A stretch of 32,072 nucleotides of DNA from an uncultured Oscillospiraceae bacterium (lineage in GTDB: Bacteria > Bacillota > Clostridia > Oscillospirales > Oscillospiraceae). Location of the stretch: positions 1 to 32,072 of the forward strand of contig CANRFA010000017.1 of NCBI GenBank assembly GCA_947629775.1, in the 5' to 3' direction. Every line of letters begins with the position of its first letter. Positions within the stretch are counted from its first letter, which is position 1. Under the pieces are notes generated by a model. It saw only the letters and a program-made list of their open reading frames with translations. It had not been told where the DNA came from and ran no database searches. The translations under genes and the position numbers were made by a program. Shown here piece by piece: positions 16,071 to 24,991 of this stretch.

Positions 16071-16943
16071 ATGTGGTGCCCTGACACCTGGCGGGATTAC
16101 GAGCTGCTGGACTGCAGCGGCGGAGAGAAACTGGAGCGCTGGGGCGGGCAGCTGCTGGTCCGCCCGGATCCCCAGGCCATCTGGAATACGCCCCGGGTCC
16201 ATCGGGGCTGGAAGCACAACGCCGGGCGCTACGCCCGCTCCTCCAGCGGCGGCGGGAAGTGGGAAAACCGCTCCATGCCGGAGCGCTGGACGGTGGCCTG
16301 GAAGGAGCTCACCTTCAATGTGAAGCCCATGAACTTCAAGCACACCGGTCTCTTTCCCGAGCAGGCCGCCAACTGGGACTGGGCCCGGGAGCGCATCCGC
16401 GCCGCGGGACGTCCCGTCTCGGTTCTGAATCTCTTCGCCTACACCGGAGGCGCCACCCTGGCCTGCGCCTCCGCCGGTGCGTCCGTGTGCCATGTGGACG
16501 CCGCCCGGGGCATGGTGCAGTGGGCCCGGGAAAACGCCCGCTCGTCCGGTCTGGAGGACGCCCCCATCCGCTGGATCGTGGACGACTGCGGCAAGTTTGT
16601 GGAGCGGGAGATCCGCCGGGGCCGGTTCTACGACGCCATCATCCTGGATCCCCCCTCCTATGGAAGAGGCCCCTCCGGAGAGGTCTGGAAGCTGGAGGAA
16701 AACCTCTACCCCTTCCTGGAGCTGGTGTCCCGGGTCCTGTCTCCCCAGCCCCTCTTCGTCCTCCTGAATTCCTATACCACCGGCCTCGCCCCGGGTGTGC
16801 TGACCTACCTGCTGGAAACCCTGTTCTCCGCGAAGTACGGAGGACACGCCGTCTCCGGCGAACTGGGTCTGCCCGTCTCGGAGAGCGGCCTTATCCTTCC
16901 CTGCGGCGCCACCGGCCGGTGGACCGCTTCGACTGCGAGGTAA
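16071..16943 (+). CDS. Class I SAM-dependent methyltransferase (RlmI/RlmK-like, COG1092)
   Basis: 290 aa. The ATG at 16071 follows AAAGGAGG by ~11 bases; an earlier ATG at 16032 in the same frame lacks a site. WRDYELLDCSGGEKLERWG starts the protein. FPEQAANWDW precedes the SAM-binding loop NLFAYTGGATLACASAGA, with VDAARGMVQWARENA after it. ILDPPSYGRGP is the catalytic motif IV shared with rRNA m5C methyltransferases of the RlmI type. Unlike RlmI it lacks an N-terminal PUA domain, so the target base is uncertain. ecfA1 begins 4 bases downstream, so the two are co-transcribed. Confidence 0.88.
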   Translation: MWCPDTWRDYELLDCSGGEKLERWGGQLLVRPDPQAIWNTPRVHRGWKHNAGRYARSSSGGGKWENRSMPERWTVAWKELTFNVKPMNFKHTGLFPEQAANWDWARERIRAAGRPVSVLNLFAYTGGATLACASAGASVCHVDAARGMVQWARENARSSGLEDAPIRWIVDDCGKFVEREIRRGRFYDAIILDPPSYGRGPSGEVWKLEENLYPFLELVSRVLSPQPLFVLLNSYTTGLAPGVLTYLLETLFSAKYGGHAVSGELGLPVSESGLILPCGATGRWTASTAR

Positions 16944-16947
16944 TACC

Positions 16948-17823
16948 ATGCCCGATATCATCGAAACCCGGGATCTGCGCTTCTCCTATGTCACGGAGGA
17001 GGGCGTGGCCCCCGTTGTCCTGGACGGCGTCAGCATCCGGATTCAGGAGGGCTCCTTCGTGGCGATCCTGGGCCACAACGGCAGCGGCAAATCCACCCTG
17101 GCCAAGTGCATGAACGCCATCCTCCTCCCCGCCGGCGGCACCGTTTACGTGGACGGCATCTCCACCGCGGACGAGGACCGTCTGCTGGAGATCCGCCGGA
17201 CGGTGGGCATGGTCTTTCAGAACCCGGACAACCAGATCGTCGCCAACGTGGTGGAGGAGGACGTGGCCTTCGCCCCGGAGAACCTGGGGATTCCCCCGAA
17301 GGAGATCCGGCAGCGGGTGGACGACGCCCTGCGCTCCACCGGCATGTACGAATTCCGGGAGCACGCCCCCCACCTGCTCTCCGGCGGCCAGAAGCAGCGG
17401 GTAGCCATCGCCGGCGTGATCGCCATGCAGCCCCGCTGCATCGTGCTCGACGAACCCACCGCCATGCTGGATCCCGTGGGACGGCGGGACGTGCTGCGCA
17501 CCATCCGCGCCCTTAACCGGGAGCGGGGCGTCACCGTGGTACTGATCACCCACCACATGGACGAAGCCGCCCAGGCGGATCGGCTGATTGTCATGGCCCG
17601 GGGCCACGTGGTGGCGGACGGCACGCCGAAACAGGTCTTCTCCGATGTGGAAGGGCTGGAAGCCGTGGGCCTTACGGTCCCCCATACCACCCGGCTTCTC
17701 TGGGAACTGCGCCAGGAGGGTCTTCCGGTCCCCCTGGACGCCCTCTCCGACGAGGAGTGCGCCCGGGCGCTGGCGGACCTTCTGCGCTCCGGATGGAAAC
17801 CGGGGCCCGCCCGGACCTCCTGA
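16948..17823 (+). CDS. ecfA1: Energy-coupling factor transporter ATPase EcfA1
   Basis: 291 aa with GAGGT 6 bases before the ATG. A full ABC ATPase: Walker A GHNGSGKST (~41-49), Q-loop VFQNPDNQIVA, signature LSGGQKQR, Walker B CIVLDEPTAMLD and the H-loop in LITHHMDEA. NPDNQ is the ECF-specific Q-helix that contacts EcfT. With EcfA2 and EcfT it forms the shared energising module for vitamin and metal uptake; substrate-binding S components are encoded elsewhere. Confidence 0.96.
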   Translation: MPDIIETRDLRFSYVTEEGVAPVVLDGVSIRIQEGSFVAILGHNGSGKSTLAKCMNAILLPAGGTVYVDGISTADEDRLLEIRRTVGMVFQNPDNQIVANVVEEDVAFAPENLGIPPKEIRQRVDDALRSTGMYEFREHAPHLLSGGQKQRVAIAGVIAMQPRCIVLDEPTAMLDPVGRRDVLRTIRALNRERGVTVVLITHHMDEAAQADRLIVMARGHVVADGTPKQVFSDVEGLEAVGLTVPHTTRLLWELRQEGLPVPLDALSDEECARALADLLRSGWKPGPARTS

Positions 17824-17946
17824 GCCTCCCCCTCCGGCCGCCTTCCCCGGGGAGGCCATTCCCTTCCCGAACCCCCAACTGAAACCTTGGAAAGGCAGGT
17901 GGAGCGCGTCGCCCCCGCACCTCTTCGGGGGGCCGCGCCCGTATCT

Positions 17947-18810
17947 ATGACCCCCATCCTTGAAACCCGCCGGCTCTCCCATATCTACTCCGCCGGTACC
18001 CCCTTTCAGCATACCGCCCTGGACGAGGTGGATTTCACCGCCCACGAGGGAGAATACCTGGGCCTTATCGGACGGACCGGCTCCGGCAAGTCCACCCTCA
18101 TCCAGCACCTGAACGGCCTGCTGAAGCCCACCTCCGGCCAGGTGCTCTTCCAGGGGGAAGACATCTGGTCCAGCCCGAAGAAGACCCGGGCCACCCGCTT
18201 TCAGGTGGGACTGGTCTTTCAGTATCCGGAATACCAGCTCTTCGAGGAGACGGTCTACAAGGACATCTCCTTCGGCCCGAAGAACATGGGCCTCGACGCG
18301 AAGGAAGTCGACCGCCGGGTCCGCTCCGCCGCCTGCTTTGTGGGACTGCGGGACGATCAGCTGCAGGCCTCCCCCTTCGAGCTGTCCGGCGGACAGAAGA
18401 GGCGGGTCGCCATCGCCGGCGTCATCGCCATGGAGCCCAGGGTCCTGATCCTGGACGAGCCCACCGCCGGTCTGGATCCGGTGGGCGTGGAATCCATCCT
18501 GGGCAACATCCGGGACTACCACAAGGCCCACAACGCCACCATCATTCTGGTCTCCCACTCCATGGAGGAAGTGGCCCGCACCGTCGACCGCCTGGTGGTG
18601 GTCAGCAACGGCCGCATTCCGCTGGAAGGCACCCCCCGGGAGGTCTTCCGCCACGGAGACGAGCTGGAGGAAATGGGGCTGGGCGTCCCCCAGATCACCC
18701 GGGTCTTCCACCGCCTGCGCTCCATGGGCGTGGATATCGATCCCTCCGTCTACACCATCGCGCAGGCCAGGCAGGCCATTCTGGACCGCCTGGGAAAGGG
18801 GGCGAAGTAA
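17947..18810 (+). CDS. ecfA2: Energy-coupling factor transporter ATPase EcfA2
   Basis: 287 aa from the ATG at 17947; the upstream frame extension to a TTG (17887) has no supporting site. The chosen start has only a weak G-rich stretch upstream. It has Walker A GRTGSGKST, Q-loop VFQYPEYQLFEETV, signature LSGGQKRR, Walker B LILDEPTAGLD and an H-loop in LVSHSMEEV. It pairs with EcfA1. The 123-base gap from ecfA1 is unusually long for this cluster and contains a GC-rich imperfect stem-loop (GGCC...GGGGAGGCC, ~17837-17858). ecfT starts directly after its stop codon. Confidence 0.95.
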   Translation: MTPILETRRLSHIYSAGTPFQHTALDEVDFTAHEGEYLGLIGRTGSGKSTLIQHLNGLLKPTSGQVLFQGEDIWSSPKKTRATRFQVGLVFQYPEYQLFEETVYKDISFGPKNMGLDAKEVDRRVRSAACFVGLRDDQLQASPFELSGGQKRRVAIAGVIAMEPRVLILDEPTAGLDPVGVESILGNIRDYHKAHNATIILVSHSMEEVARTVDRLVVVSNGRIPLEGTPREVFRHGDELEEMGLGVPQITRVFHRLRSMGVDIDPSVYTIAQARQAILDRLGKGAK

Positions 18811-19620
18811 ATGGCGCTGAAGGATATCACCCTGGGCCAGTACTTCCCCGGCCATTCCCTGGTCCACCGCCTGGATCCCCGCACCAAGCTGATCGCGCTG
18901 ATCGCCTACATCGTGGCGCTCTTCCTGGCGGCCTCCTTTGTCTCCTACGCGCTGATGGTCCTGGTGCTGGCGCTCTCCGTGACCGTCTCCAGAGTTCCTC
19001 TGAAGGCCATCGTCCGGGGCCTGAAGCCCATCCTCTTCATCGCGATCTTCACCGCCGTCCTCAATATGCTCTATACCCCGGGCACCCACGTGCTGGTCTC
19101 CTTCTGGATCTTCACGATCACGACGGAGGGCCTGCTGCGGGCCTTCTTCATGGTGGTGCGCATCATGATGCTGGTCACAGGCACCTTCCTTCTGACCTAC
19201 ACCACCTCCCCCATCCTGCTCACGGACGGACTGGAGTCCCTCCTGTCCCCCCTGAAGGCCCTGAAGGTGCCGGTGCACGAACTCGCCATGATGATGTCCA
19301 TCGCCCTGCGCATGATCCCCACCCTCATCGAGGAGACCGACAAGATCATGGCGGCCCAGAAGGCCCGGGGCGCGGACTTCGAGAGCGGCGGACTCATTCA
19401 GCGGGCCAAAGCCCTGGTCCCCATTCTGGTTCCCCTCTTCATCTCCGCCTTCCGCCGGGCCGACGAGCTGGCAGTGGCCATGGAGTGCCGCTGCTACCAC
19501 GGCGGCGAGGGCCGCACCCGCCTGCGCCAGCTGAAGTACGAGGGCCGGGACTATGCCGTTCTGGCGCTGTTTGTCCTGGTCACGGTGGCGGCGGGCGTCC
19601 TGGGCCACTTCGGCCTCTGA
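18811..19620 (+). CDS. ecfT: Energy-coupling factor transporter transmembrane protein EcfT
   Basis: 269 aa. The ATG directly follows the ecfA2 stop, implying coupling. FPGHSLVHRLDPRTKL is the family N-terminus. Four to five membrane segments (for example ~26-58, ~68-88, ~103-135 and ~245-265) flank a helical cytoplasmic region. The two coupling-helix motifs are QKARGADFE and MECRCYHGG, the second being a variant of the usual A-R-G type. EcfT links the ATPases to exchangeable S components. Confidence 0.95.
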   Translation: MALKDITLGQYFPGHSLVHRLDPRTKLIALIAYIVALFLAASFVSYALMVLVLALSVTVSRVPLKAIVRGLKPILFIAIFTAVLNMLYTPGTHVLVSFWIFTITTEGLLRAFFMVVRIMMLVTGTFLLTYTTSPILLTDGLESLLSPLKALKVPVHELAMMMSIALRMIPTLIEETDKIMAAQKARGADFESGGLIQRAKALVPILVPLFISAFRRADELAVAMECRCYHGGEGRTRLRQLKYEGRDYAVLALFVLVTVAAGVLGHFGL

Positions 19621-19662
19621 TCCGACAGCAGATTCCTTTCCAGACCGACAGGAGGTGAGCGC

Positions 19663-20415
19663 ATGGAACGCAACATCGCCCTCAAACTGATGTACAACGG
19701 CACCGCCTATCACGGCTGGCAGGTGCAGAAAAACGCGATCACGGTGGCGGAAACCCTGGAGAAGGCCCTGGCCACCGTGGTCTGCCACCCGGTGCGCTGC
19801 ACCGGCGCCGGACGCACGGACGCCGGCGTCCACGCCGAGGTCTACCTGGCCAGCTTCCGCACCACCTCCACCATCCCCTGCGACCGGCTGCCGCTGGCGG
19901 TGAACAGCCGTCTGCCGGACGACATTGTCGCCACCCGGGCCACGGAGGTGCCGCCCGGCTTCAACGCCATCGGTTCCTGCCTGCAGAAGGAGTACACCTA
20001 CCGCATCTGGAATTCCCGACTCGGCAATCCGTTTCTTGTAAACCGGGCCTGGTTCTATCCCAAGCCCCTGGACGAAACCGTCATGCAGCGGGCGGCGGAC
20101 GCCTTCGTAGGCACCCACGATTTCCGGGCGGTGCGCTCCGTGGGCACGGAGACCCGCACCACGGTCCGCACGGTCCACTGGTTCCAGGTCTCCCGGACGG
20201 GAAACCTCATCGAATGCCGGGTCTGCGCGGACGGGTTCCTTTATAATATGGTGCGGGCCATGGTGGGAACCATTGTCTACGCCTCTGAAGGCAAGCTCTC
20301 TCCGGAGGACATTCCCGCCATTCTCGCCTCCGGCAACCGCACTCTGGCGGGCCCCACCGTCCCTCCGGGCGGTCTGTATATGACCCGCCTCTGGTACAAC
20401 GAGGATGTTCTCTAA
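19663..20415 (+). CDS. truA: tRNA pseudouridine(38-40) synthase TruA
   Basis: 250 aa with AGGAGGTGAG before the ATG. The opening block YNGTAYHGWQVQKN is typical. The catalytic Asp53 lies in GAGRTDAGVHA. FNAIGSCLQKEYTYRIWNS and FLYNMVRAMVGTIVYASEGKL are the other conserved blocks. It modifies U38-40 in the anticodon arm of many tRNAs. Order ecfA1-ecfA2-ecfT-truA is common in Firmicutes, there usually after the ribosomal protein operon. Confidence 0.97.
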   Translation: MERNIALKLMYNGTAYHGWQVQKNAITVAETLEKALATVVCHPVRCTGAGRTDAGVHAEVYLASFRTTSTIPCDRLPLAVNSRLPDDIVATRATEVPPGFNAIGSCLQKEYTYRIWNSRLGNPFLVNRAWFYPKPLDETVMQRAADAFVGTHDFRAVRSVGTETRTTVRTVHWFQVSRTGNLIECRVCADGFLYNMVRAMVGTIVYASEGKLSPEDIPAILASGNRTLAGPTVPPGGLYMTRLWYNEDVL

Positions 20416-20440
20416 CCGATCCGGAGCCGGATTCCCGGTT
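20414..20440 (+). promoter_or_regulatory. Stem-loop at the truA/DUF5711 junction
   Basis: AACCG-ATCCGG and CCGGAT-(TCC)-CGGTT form an 11-bp stem with one 3-base bulge, starting within the truA stop codon. No T run follows, so it is more likely a processing or partial-termination element than a terminator. Confidence 0.35.
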
Positions 20441-20460
20441 CCTCCTTACAGGTGAACAAC

Positions 20461-21675
20461 ATGCCCAACAACAAAACTCCCGCCCCAGTGACGCCCATTT
20501 CTCCGGCGGTCGCGAAGGCAAAGTCCGCCAAGGACCGAAAAACGAATATTCTCTTCCGTCTCCTGGCGCTGCTGGTAACGGTGGTGCTGGTCATCGGAGC
20601 CGCCGCCCTGGTGGTCTTCCGGGACCGGCTCAATGTGGACGCCCTGCGCCGCTGGATCAGCTACCGCTCCATCACCACGGATGTGGACGGGCAGGCGGAG
20701 CCCTTTCCCCACGCGGGCGGGGACAAGCTCTCCCTGGCCTATCTGAACAGCGGCATCGTGCTCTCCTCCGCCACCGGCGCCCGCTACTACTCCTTTACCG
20801 GGGATCAGTACGCGGAAGAGGTGCTGAACATGACGAATCCCACCATGACCTCCTGCGGCAGCGCCGCGGTGGTCTTCGACGCGGGCTCCTCCTCCCTCTT
20901 TCTGTTCCGCAACGGAGAAGAGGCCACCGAATTCGCCGATGTGGGAACCGGCAGCATCCTCTCCGCCCGGGTCAACGAGAGCGGCTGGCTGACCGTCACG
21001 GCCCAGCAGACGGGCTATAAAGGAGCGGTCACGGTCTTCAACGCCGCCGGAGACGCGGTCATCCAGATCAGTCTCTCTTCCACCTTTGTGGTGGACGCGG
21101 CCCTCTCGCCTGACTGCAGGAGCATCGCGGTGATCACCATCGACCAGAAGGGCGGCGTCTTCGGAAGCCACCTGACCTTCTACTCCGTCAGCTCCACGGA
21201 ACCCGGAGTCGCGGTGGATCTGGGAAACACCACCGTACTGGACCTGGACTATGAAAGCGGACAGATCTGGGTTCTGGGCGAGGACCAGCTCATGTCCATC
21301 ACCCCGGATGGAGAAACGTTCAACCGCTGGTCCTTCGGCCGGGACTATCTGAAGGGCTGCGACCTGTCCCCGGACGGCTTCGCGCTGGTGCTCCTGGGCG
21401 GCTACCGCCTGGGCTCCGCGGACCGGGCGGTCACCATCGGCGCCACCGGAGAGGAACTGGGTTCCCTCTCCCTGCGCGAGCAGATTCTCTCCTACGCCGG
21501 CGCCGGCAACTACTGCTCTCTGCTGAGCGGTTCCGCCCTCACCATCTATGACCGCGCTCTGACTCCCTACGCCGGCACCCAGGATACCAACGGCGCCCGC
21601 TACACGGCTCTCGCGAAGGACGGTTCCGCTCTGCTGGCAGACGACCAGCGGGCCTGGCTCTATATTCCCGGCTAG
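20461..21675 (+). CDS. DUF5711-type membrane-anchored beta-propeller-like protein
   Basis: 404 aa from ATG 20461, with AGGTG 6 bases upstream; a GTG at 20452 would remove that spacing. Residues ~1-32 are a polar N-terminus, ~33-56 a single membrane helix (NILFRLLALLVTVVLVIGAAALVVF), and the rest is predicted extracytoplasmic. The outer part shows repeated short beta-strand blades (for example SPDCRSIAVITID and SPDGFALVLLGG, each starting LSPD), resembling WD40/TolB propellers. The function is unknown. It sits in a run with a CvpA-like gene and the Clp ATPase. Confidence 0.8.
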   Translation: MPNNKTPAPVTPISPAVAKAKSAKDRKTNILFRLLALLVTVVLVIGAAALVVFRDRLNVDALRRWISYRSITTDVDGQAEPFPHAGGDKLSLAYLNSGIVLSSATGARYYSFTGDQYAEEVLNMTNPTMTSCGSAAVVFDAGSSSLFLFRNGEEATEFADVGTGSILSARVNESGWLTVTAQQTGYKGAVTVFNAAGDAVIQISLSSTFVVDAALSPDCRSIAVITIDQKGGVFGSHLTFYSVSSTEPGVAVDLGNTTVLDLDYESGQIWVLGEDQLMSITPDGETFNRWSFGRDYLKGCDLSPDGFALVLLGGYRLGSADRAVTIGATGEELGSLSLREQILSYAGAGNYCSLLSGSALTIYDRALTPYAGTQDTNGARYTALAKDGSALLADDQRAWLYIPG

Positions 21676-21704
21676 TACATACAGAACTGGAGGTTTCCGC
21701 ACTT

Positions 21705-22418
21705 ATGACGTACCTGGTGATTGATCTGGTGATCCTTGGCATTCTCGCGCTGTCCGCCCTGATGGGCTACCGACGGGGTCTGATCCTGACCCTGTGCGGG
21801 TTTCTGGCGGTCTTTGTGGCCTTCTTCGGCGCCACGGCTGTCTCCAATACCATGTCGGAACCCCTGAGCCGCACCCTGCAGCCCGGCCTGGAATCCAACA
21901 TTCAGCGCTTTCTGGATGACCGGCTCAAACCAGACGATCAGGAGGACAGAACCCCCTCCATCGCCGGGGAACCCCAGGAGGACGAGGAACACGTGGTGGT
22001 CTCCGTGGAGGAGGCCCTCACCCTCCTGAAGGATACGAAGATCTACCGGGGCTTCGCGGAAGCCTTTCAGGAGATGGTGGATAAGGGCATGGCGGCGGTC
22101 ACCGCCGACGCCGCCCGGGTCATCTCCGAGTACATCGCCACCCAGGTGGCCCGGGCCGTTCTCTTCTTCCTGGGCTTTCTTCTGATCCTGGTCCTCTGGG
22201 CCATGCTCAGCCACGCCCTGGACCTGGCCTTCAAACTGCCTGTGCTCTCCACCCTCAACGCCTGGTGCGGGGCCCTGCTGGGGCTGCTGCGGGGCGGCGT
22301 GGTTCTCTTTATTGTCTGCTGGCTGCTGGGGGACGGCATTCTGCCCCGGGACGTGGTGGAAGGAACCCTTCTGCTGCAGTTTTTCTGCAGGGGGATTCCC
22401 TCCCTGCTTCTGTCCTGA
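21705..22418 (+). CDS. CvpA family membrane protein
   Basis: 237 aa with GGAGG 11 bases before the ATG. The N-terminal hydrophobic stretch (YLVIDLVILGILALSALMGYRRGL) is the CvpA signature. A charged loop of ~85 residues (~62-145) follows, then two or three further membrane segments from ~147 (ARAVLFFLGFLLILVLWAML; GALLGLLRGGVVLFIVCWLL). CvpA relatives are implicated in colicin V production and envelope stress, but the molecular role is not known. It starts 29 bases after the DUF5711 gene, so they share an operon. Confidence 0.85.
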   Translation: MTYLVIDLVILGILALSALMGYRRGLILTLCGFLAVFVAFFGATAVSNTMSEPLSRTLQPGLESNIQRFLDDRLKPDDQEDRTPSIAGEPQEDEEHVVVSVEEALTLLKDTKIYRGFAEAFQEMVDKGMAAVTADAARVISEYIATQVARAVLFFLGFLLILVLWAMLSHALDLAFKLPVLSTLNAWCGALLGLLRGGVVLFIVCWLLGDGILPRDVVEGTLLLQFFCRGIPSLLLS

Positions 22419-22556
22419 AGCCTCCCATATCCTCCAGAATTTTGCCTGCGCAGTCTTCATAATCTGTTCATACTTAAGGTGTATGATGATGTCCGTACCG
22501 ATACACGGTCATCTCCCCCATCCCTGATTATTTTCTCCAGAAGGAGGAGTTTTTCT

Positions 22557-24881
22557 ATGCAACCCACACTCTGCACCCGCTGCGGCAAAAATGTCGCTGT
22601 GATCTTCATTACCAAGCTGGAAAACGGCGTTTCCAAGAACGAGGGACTGTGCCTGAAGTGCGCCCGGGAACTCGGCATCAAGCCCATCGACGACATGATG
22701 AAGCGCATGGGCATCACGGACGAGGACCTGGACAACCTGACCAGCGAAATGATGTCCGCCTTCGGCGGCGCGGAAGCCCTGGACGGCATGCCCCAGAGCA
22801 AAGACGACGATGACGACAGCGAAGAGGGCCGCACAGCCACCTTCCCCTTCCTCAACCAGCTGTTCCAGCCCGGCTCCGGCGCCGCGCCCGGTTCCTCTCC
22901 CTCCGCCTCGGCCGGAACCTCCGGCGGCGCAAAACAGGCCGGCGGGGAGCGGAGCGGCGCCAAGGCCCCCAAGCGCAAGTTCCTGGACAACTACTGCATC
23001 TCCCTCTCCGCCAGAGCGAAGGAAGGCAAGCTGGATAAGCTGATCGGCCGCACCCGGGAACTGGAGCGGGTCATTCAGATCCTGAACCGCCGCCAGAAGA
23101 ACAATCCCTGCCTTATCGGCGAGCCCGGCGTGGGCAAAACCGCCATCGCCGAGGGCCTGGCCCAGCGCATCGCGGACCGCAACGTCCCCTACAAGCTGCT
23201 GGACAAGGAAGTCTTTCTGCTGGACCTCACCGCGCTGGTGGCCGGCACCCAGTTCCGCGGCCAGTTTGAAAGCCGCATGAAGGGCCTCATCGAGGAGATC
23301 CGCAAGCTCGGCAATATCATTCTCGTCATCGACGAAGTTCATACCATCGTGGGAGCCGGCGACGCCGAGGGCAGCATGAACGCCGCCAACATCCTCAAGC
23401 CCGCCCTCAGCCGGGGCGAGGTGCAGGTCATCGGCGCCACCACCCTCAACGAGTACCGCAAGCACATTGAAAAGGACTCGGCTCTGGAGCGCCGCTTCCA
23501 GCCCATCATCGTGGAGGAGCCCTCTCTGGACGACAGCATCAAGGTCATCGAGGGCGTGGCTCCCTACTACGAGGCCTTCCATCAGGTCACGGTCCCCAAG
23601 GAGATGTGCCGCGCCGCCGTGACCCTCAGCGAGCGCTATATCACGGACCGCTTCCTCCCGGACAAGGCCATCGACCTCATCGACGAGGCCTGCTCCAACG
23701 TCAACCTCCACGACCGCTCCATCGCCCGCCGCTACGAGCTGGAGAAGGAACTGGCGGATCTGGCCAAAGAGCGGGAGGTGCTCACCGGCGTCAGCACGGA
23801 GGACAGCTACCAGCGCCTGGCCGTCATCAAGAGCACGGAGCTGCGGGTGCAGGCCGAGCTGGATCAGATCATGGCTCAGGGACAGCCGGTCCTCACAGAG
23901 GAGAATCTGGCCAACGTCATCGAGCTCTGGACCAACATTCCCGCCAGCCGCATCCAGGAACAGGAATACCAGCGTCTGGCCCGGCTGGAAGACCGTCTGA
24001 AGGAGCACATCATCGGGCAGGATACCGCCGTAGCCGCGGTGGCCGCCGCAGTGCGCCGGGGCCGGGTGGGCATCTCGCCCAAGCACAAGCCCGTGTCCTT
24101 CATCTTTGTCGGCTCCACCGGCGTGGGCAAAACCGAACTGGTGAAGCAGCTGGCCGCGGACCTCTTCGACACCCCCGAATCCCTGATCCGTCTGGACATG
24201 TCCGAGTTCATGGAAAAGTTCGCGGTCTCCCGCATCATCGGCTCTCCCCCGGGCTACGTCGGCTACGACGAGGGCGGCCAGCTCACCGAGAAGATCCGCC
24301 GCAAACCCTACTCCGTGATCCTCTTCGACGAGATCGAGAAGGCCCACCCGGACGTGCTCAACATCCTGCTGCAGATTCTGGACGACGGCCGCATCACGGA
24401 CGCCCAGGGCCGTACGGTGAACTTCGAGAACACCGTGATCGTCATGACCTCCAACGCCGGCAGCCACACCAAGGTGGGCAGCGTGGGCTTCGGCCGCACC
24501 GCCAACGAGCAGGGCAAGGAGCGGGTCATCAAGGCGCTGAACGACTTCCTGCGTCCCGAGTTCATCAACCGCGTGGACGAGATCGTCTACTTCAACCAGC
24601 TCACGGAGGAGAACTTCAAGGGCATCGCCGGCATCATGCTGCGCGAACTGGCCGCCTCCCTGAAGGAGAAGAACATCACGCTGACCTGGGACGACAGCCT
24701 TCTGGACTACCTGGTCCGCAAGTCCTACTCCGCCCTCTACGGAGCCCGCAACCTGCGCCGGCTCATTCAGAAGGAGCTGGAGGACTCCATCGCCACCCGC
24801 CTCATCGAAGGCTTCGCCCACCCCGTCACCAGCATCAGCGTCTCCGCCGATGACAACGGAATCACCCTCGCCGCCATGTAA
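22557..24881 (+). CDS. Zinc-finger Clp AAA+ ATPase (ClpE-like), partner of ClpP
   Basis: 774 aa; AAGGAGGA lies 9 bases before the ATG, and the frame extension upstream is unsupported. The N-terminus has a four-cysteine zinc finger (C6, C9, C32, C35) as in ClpE, then a Gly/Ser/Asp linker (~80-140). AAA domain 1 has Walker A GEPGVGKT (188-195) and Walker B ILVIDE (255-260). AAA domain 2 has Walker A GSTGVGKT (519-526), Walker B VILFDE (587-592) and a VGF loop (~643-645) suited to ClpP docking. The middle domain between them is short (~390-480). It unfolds proteins for ClpP. No ctsR or mcsAB neighbours and no CtsR operator were seen. Confidence 0.93.
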   Translation: MQPTLCTRCGKNVAVIFITKLENGVSKNEGLCLKCARELGIKPIDDMMKRMGITDEDLDNLTSEMMSAFGGAEALDGMPQSKDDDDDSEEGRTATFPFLNQLFQPGSGAAPGSSPSASAGTSGGAKQAGGERSGAKAPKRKFLDNYCISLSARAKEGKLDKLIGRTRELERVIQILNRRQKNNPCLIGEPGVGKTAIAEGLAQRIADRNVPYKLLDKEVFLLDLTALVAGTQFRGQFESRMKGLIEEIRKLGNIILVIDEVHTIVGAGDAEGSMNAANILKPALSRGEVQVIGATTLNEYRKHIEKDSALERRFQPIIVEEPSLDDSIKVIEGVAPYYEAFHQVTVPKEMCRAAVTLSERYITDRFLPDKAIDLIDEACSNVNLHDRSIARRYELEKELADLAKEREVLTGVSTEDSYQRLAVIKSTELRVQAELDQIMAQGQPVLTEENLANVIELWTNIPASRIQEQEYQRLARLEDRLKEHIIGQDTAVAAVAAAVRRGRVGISPKHKPVSFIFVGSTGVGKTELVKQLAADLFDTPESLIRLDMSEFMEKFAVSRIIGSPPGYVGYDEGGQLTEKIRRKPYSVILFDEIEKAHPDVLNILLQILDDGRITDAQGRTVNFENTVIVMTSNAGSHTKVGSVGFGRTANEQGKERVIKALNDFLRPEFINRVDEIVYFNQLTEENFKGIAGIMLRELAASLKEKNITLTWDDSLLDYLVRKSYSALYGARNLRRLIQKELEDSIATRLIEGFAHPVTSISVSADDNGITLAAM

Positions 24882-24887
24882 TCCCCC

Positions 24888-24924
24888 GCCGCCCGCCTCC
24901 CCGCCGGAGACGGGCGGCATTTTT
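24888..24924 (+). terminator. Intrinsic terminator of the clp gene
   Basis: GCCGCCCG (24888-24895) pairs with CGGGCGGC (24911-24918), followed by ATTTTT. It begins 7 bases after the stop codon. Confidence 0.88.
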
Positions 24925-24936
24925 CCTGCGAGACGG

Positions 24937-24975
24937 AAAAAGGGCGCCGCACCGGTGTTTCCGATGCGGCGCCCT
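24937..24975 (-). terminator. Intrinsic terminator of M23 copy 1
   Basis: AGGGCGCCGCA (24941-24951) and TGCGGCGCCCT (24965-24975) form a perfect 11-bp stem. On the - strand it is followed by TTTTT. It lies ~17 bases beyond the copy 1 stop. Confidence 0.92.
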
Positions 24976-24991
24976 GCGTCGTCTGAAAGGG

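Noticed and set aside
22468-22486. Inverted repeat TCATAC-N7-GTATGA upstream of the Clp gene as a stress operator
   Set aside because: It is only 6 bp per arm, does not match the CtsR (AGTCAAA direct repeat) or CIRCE consensus, and no convincing -35/-10 pair lies beside it.
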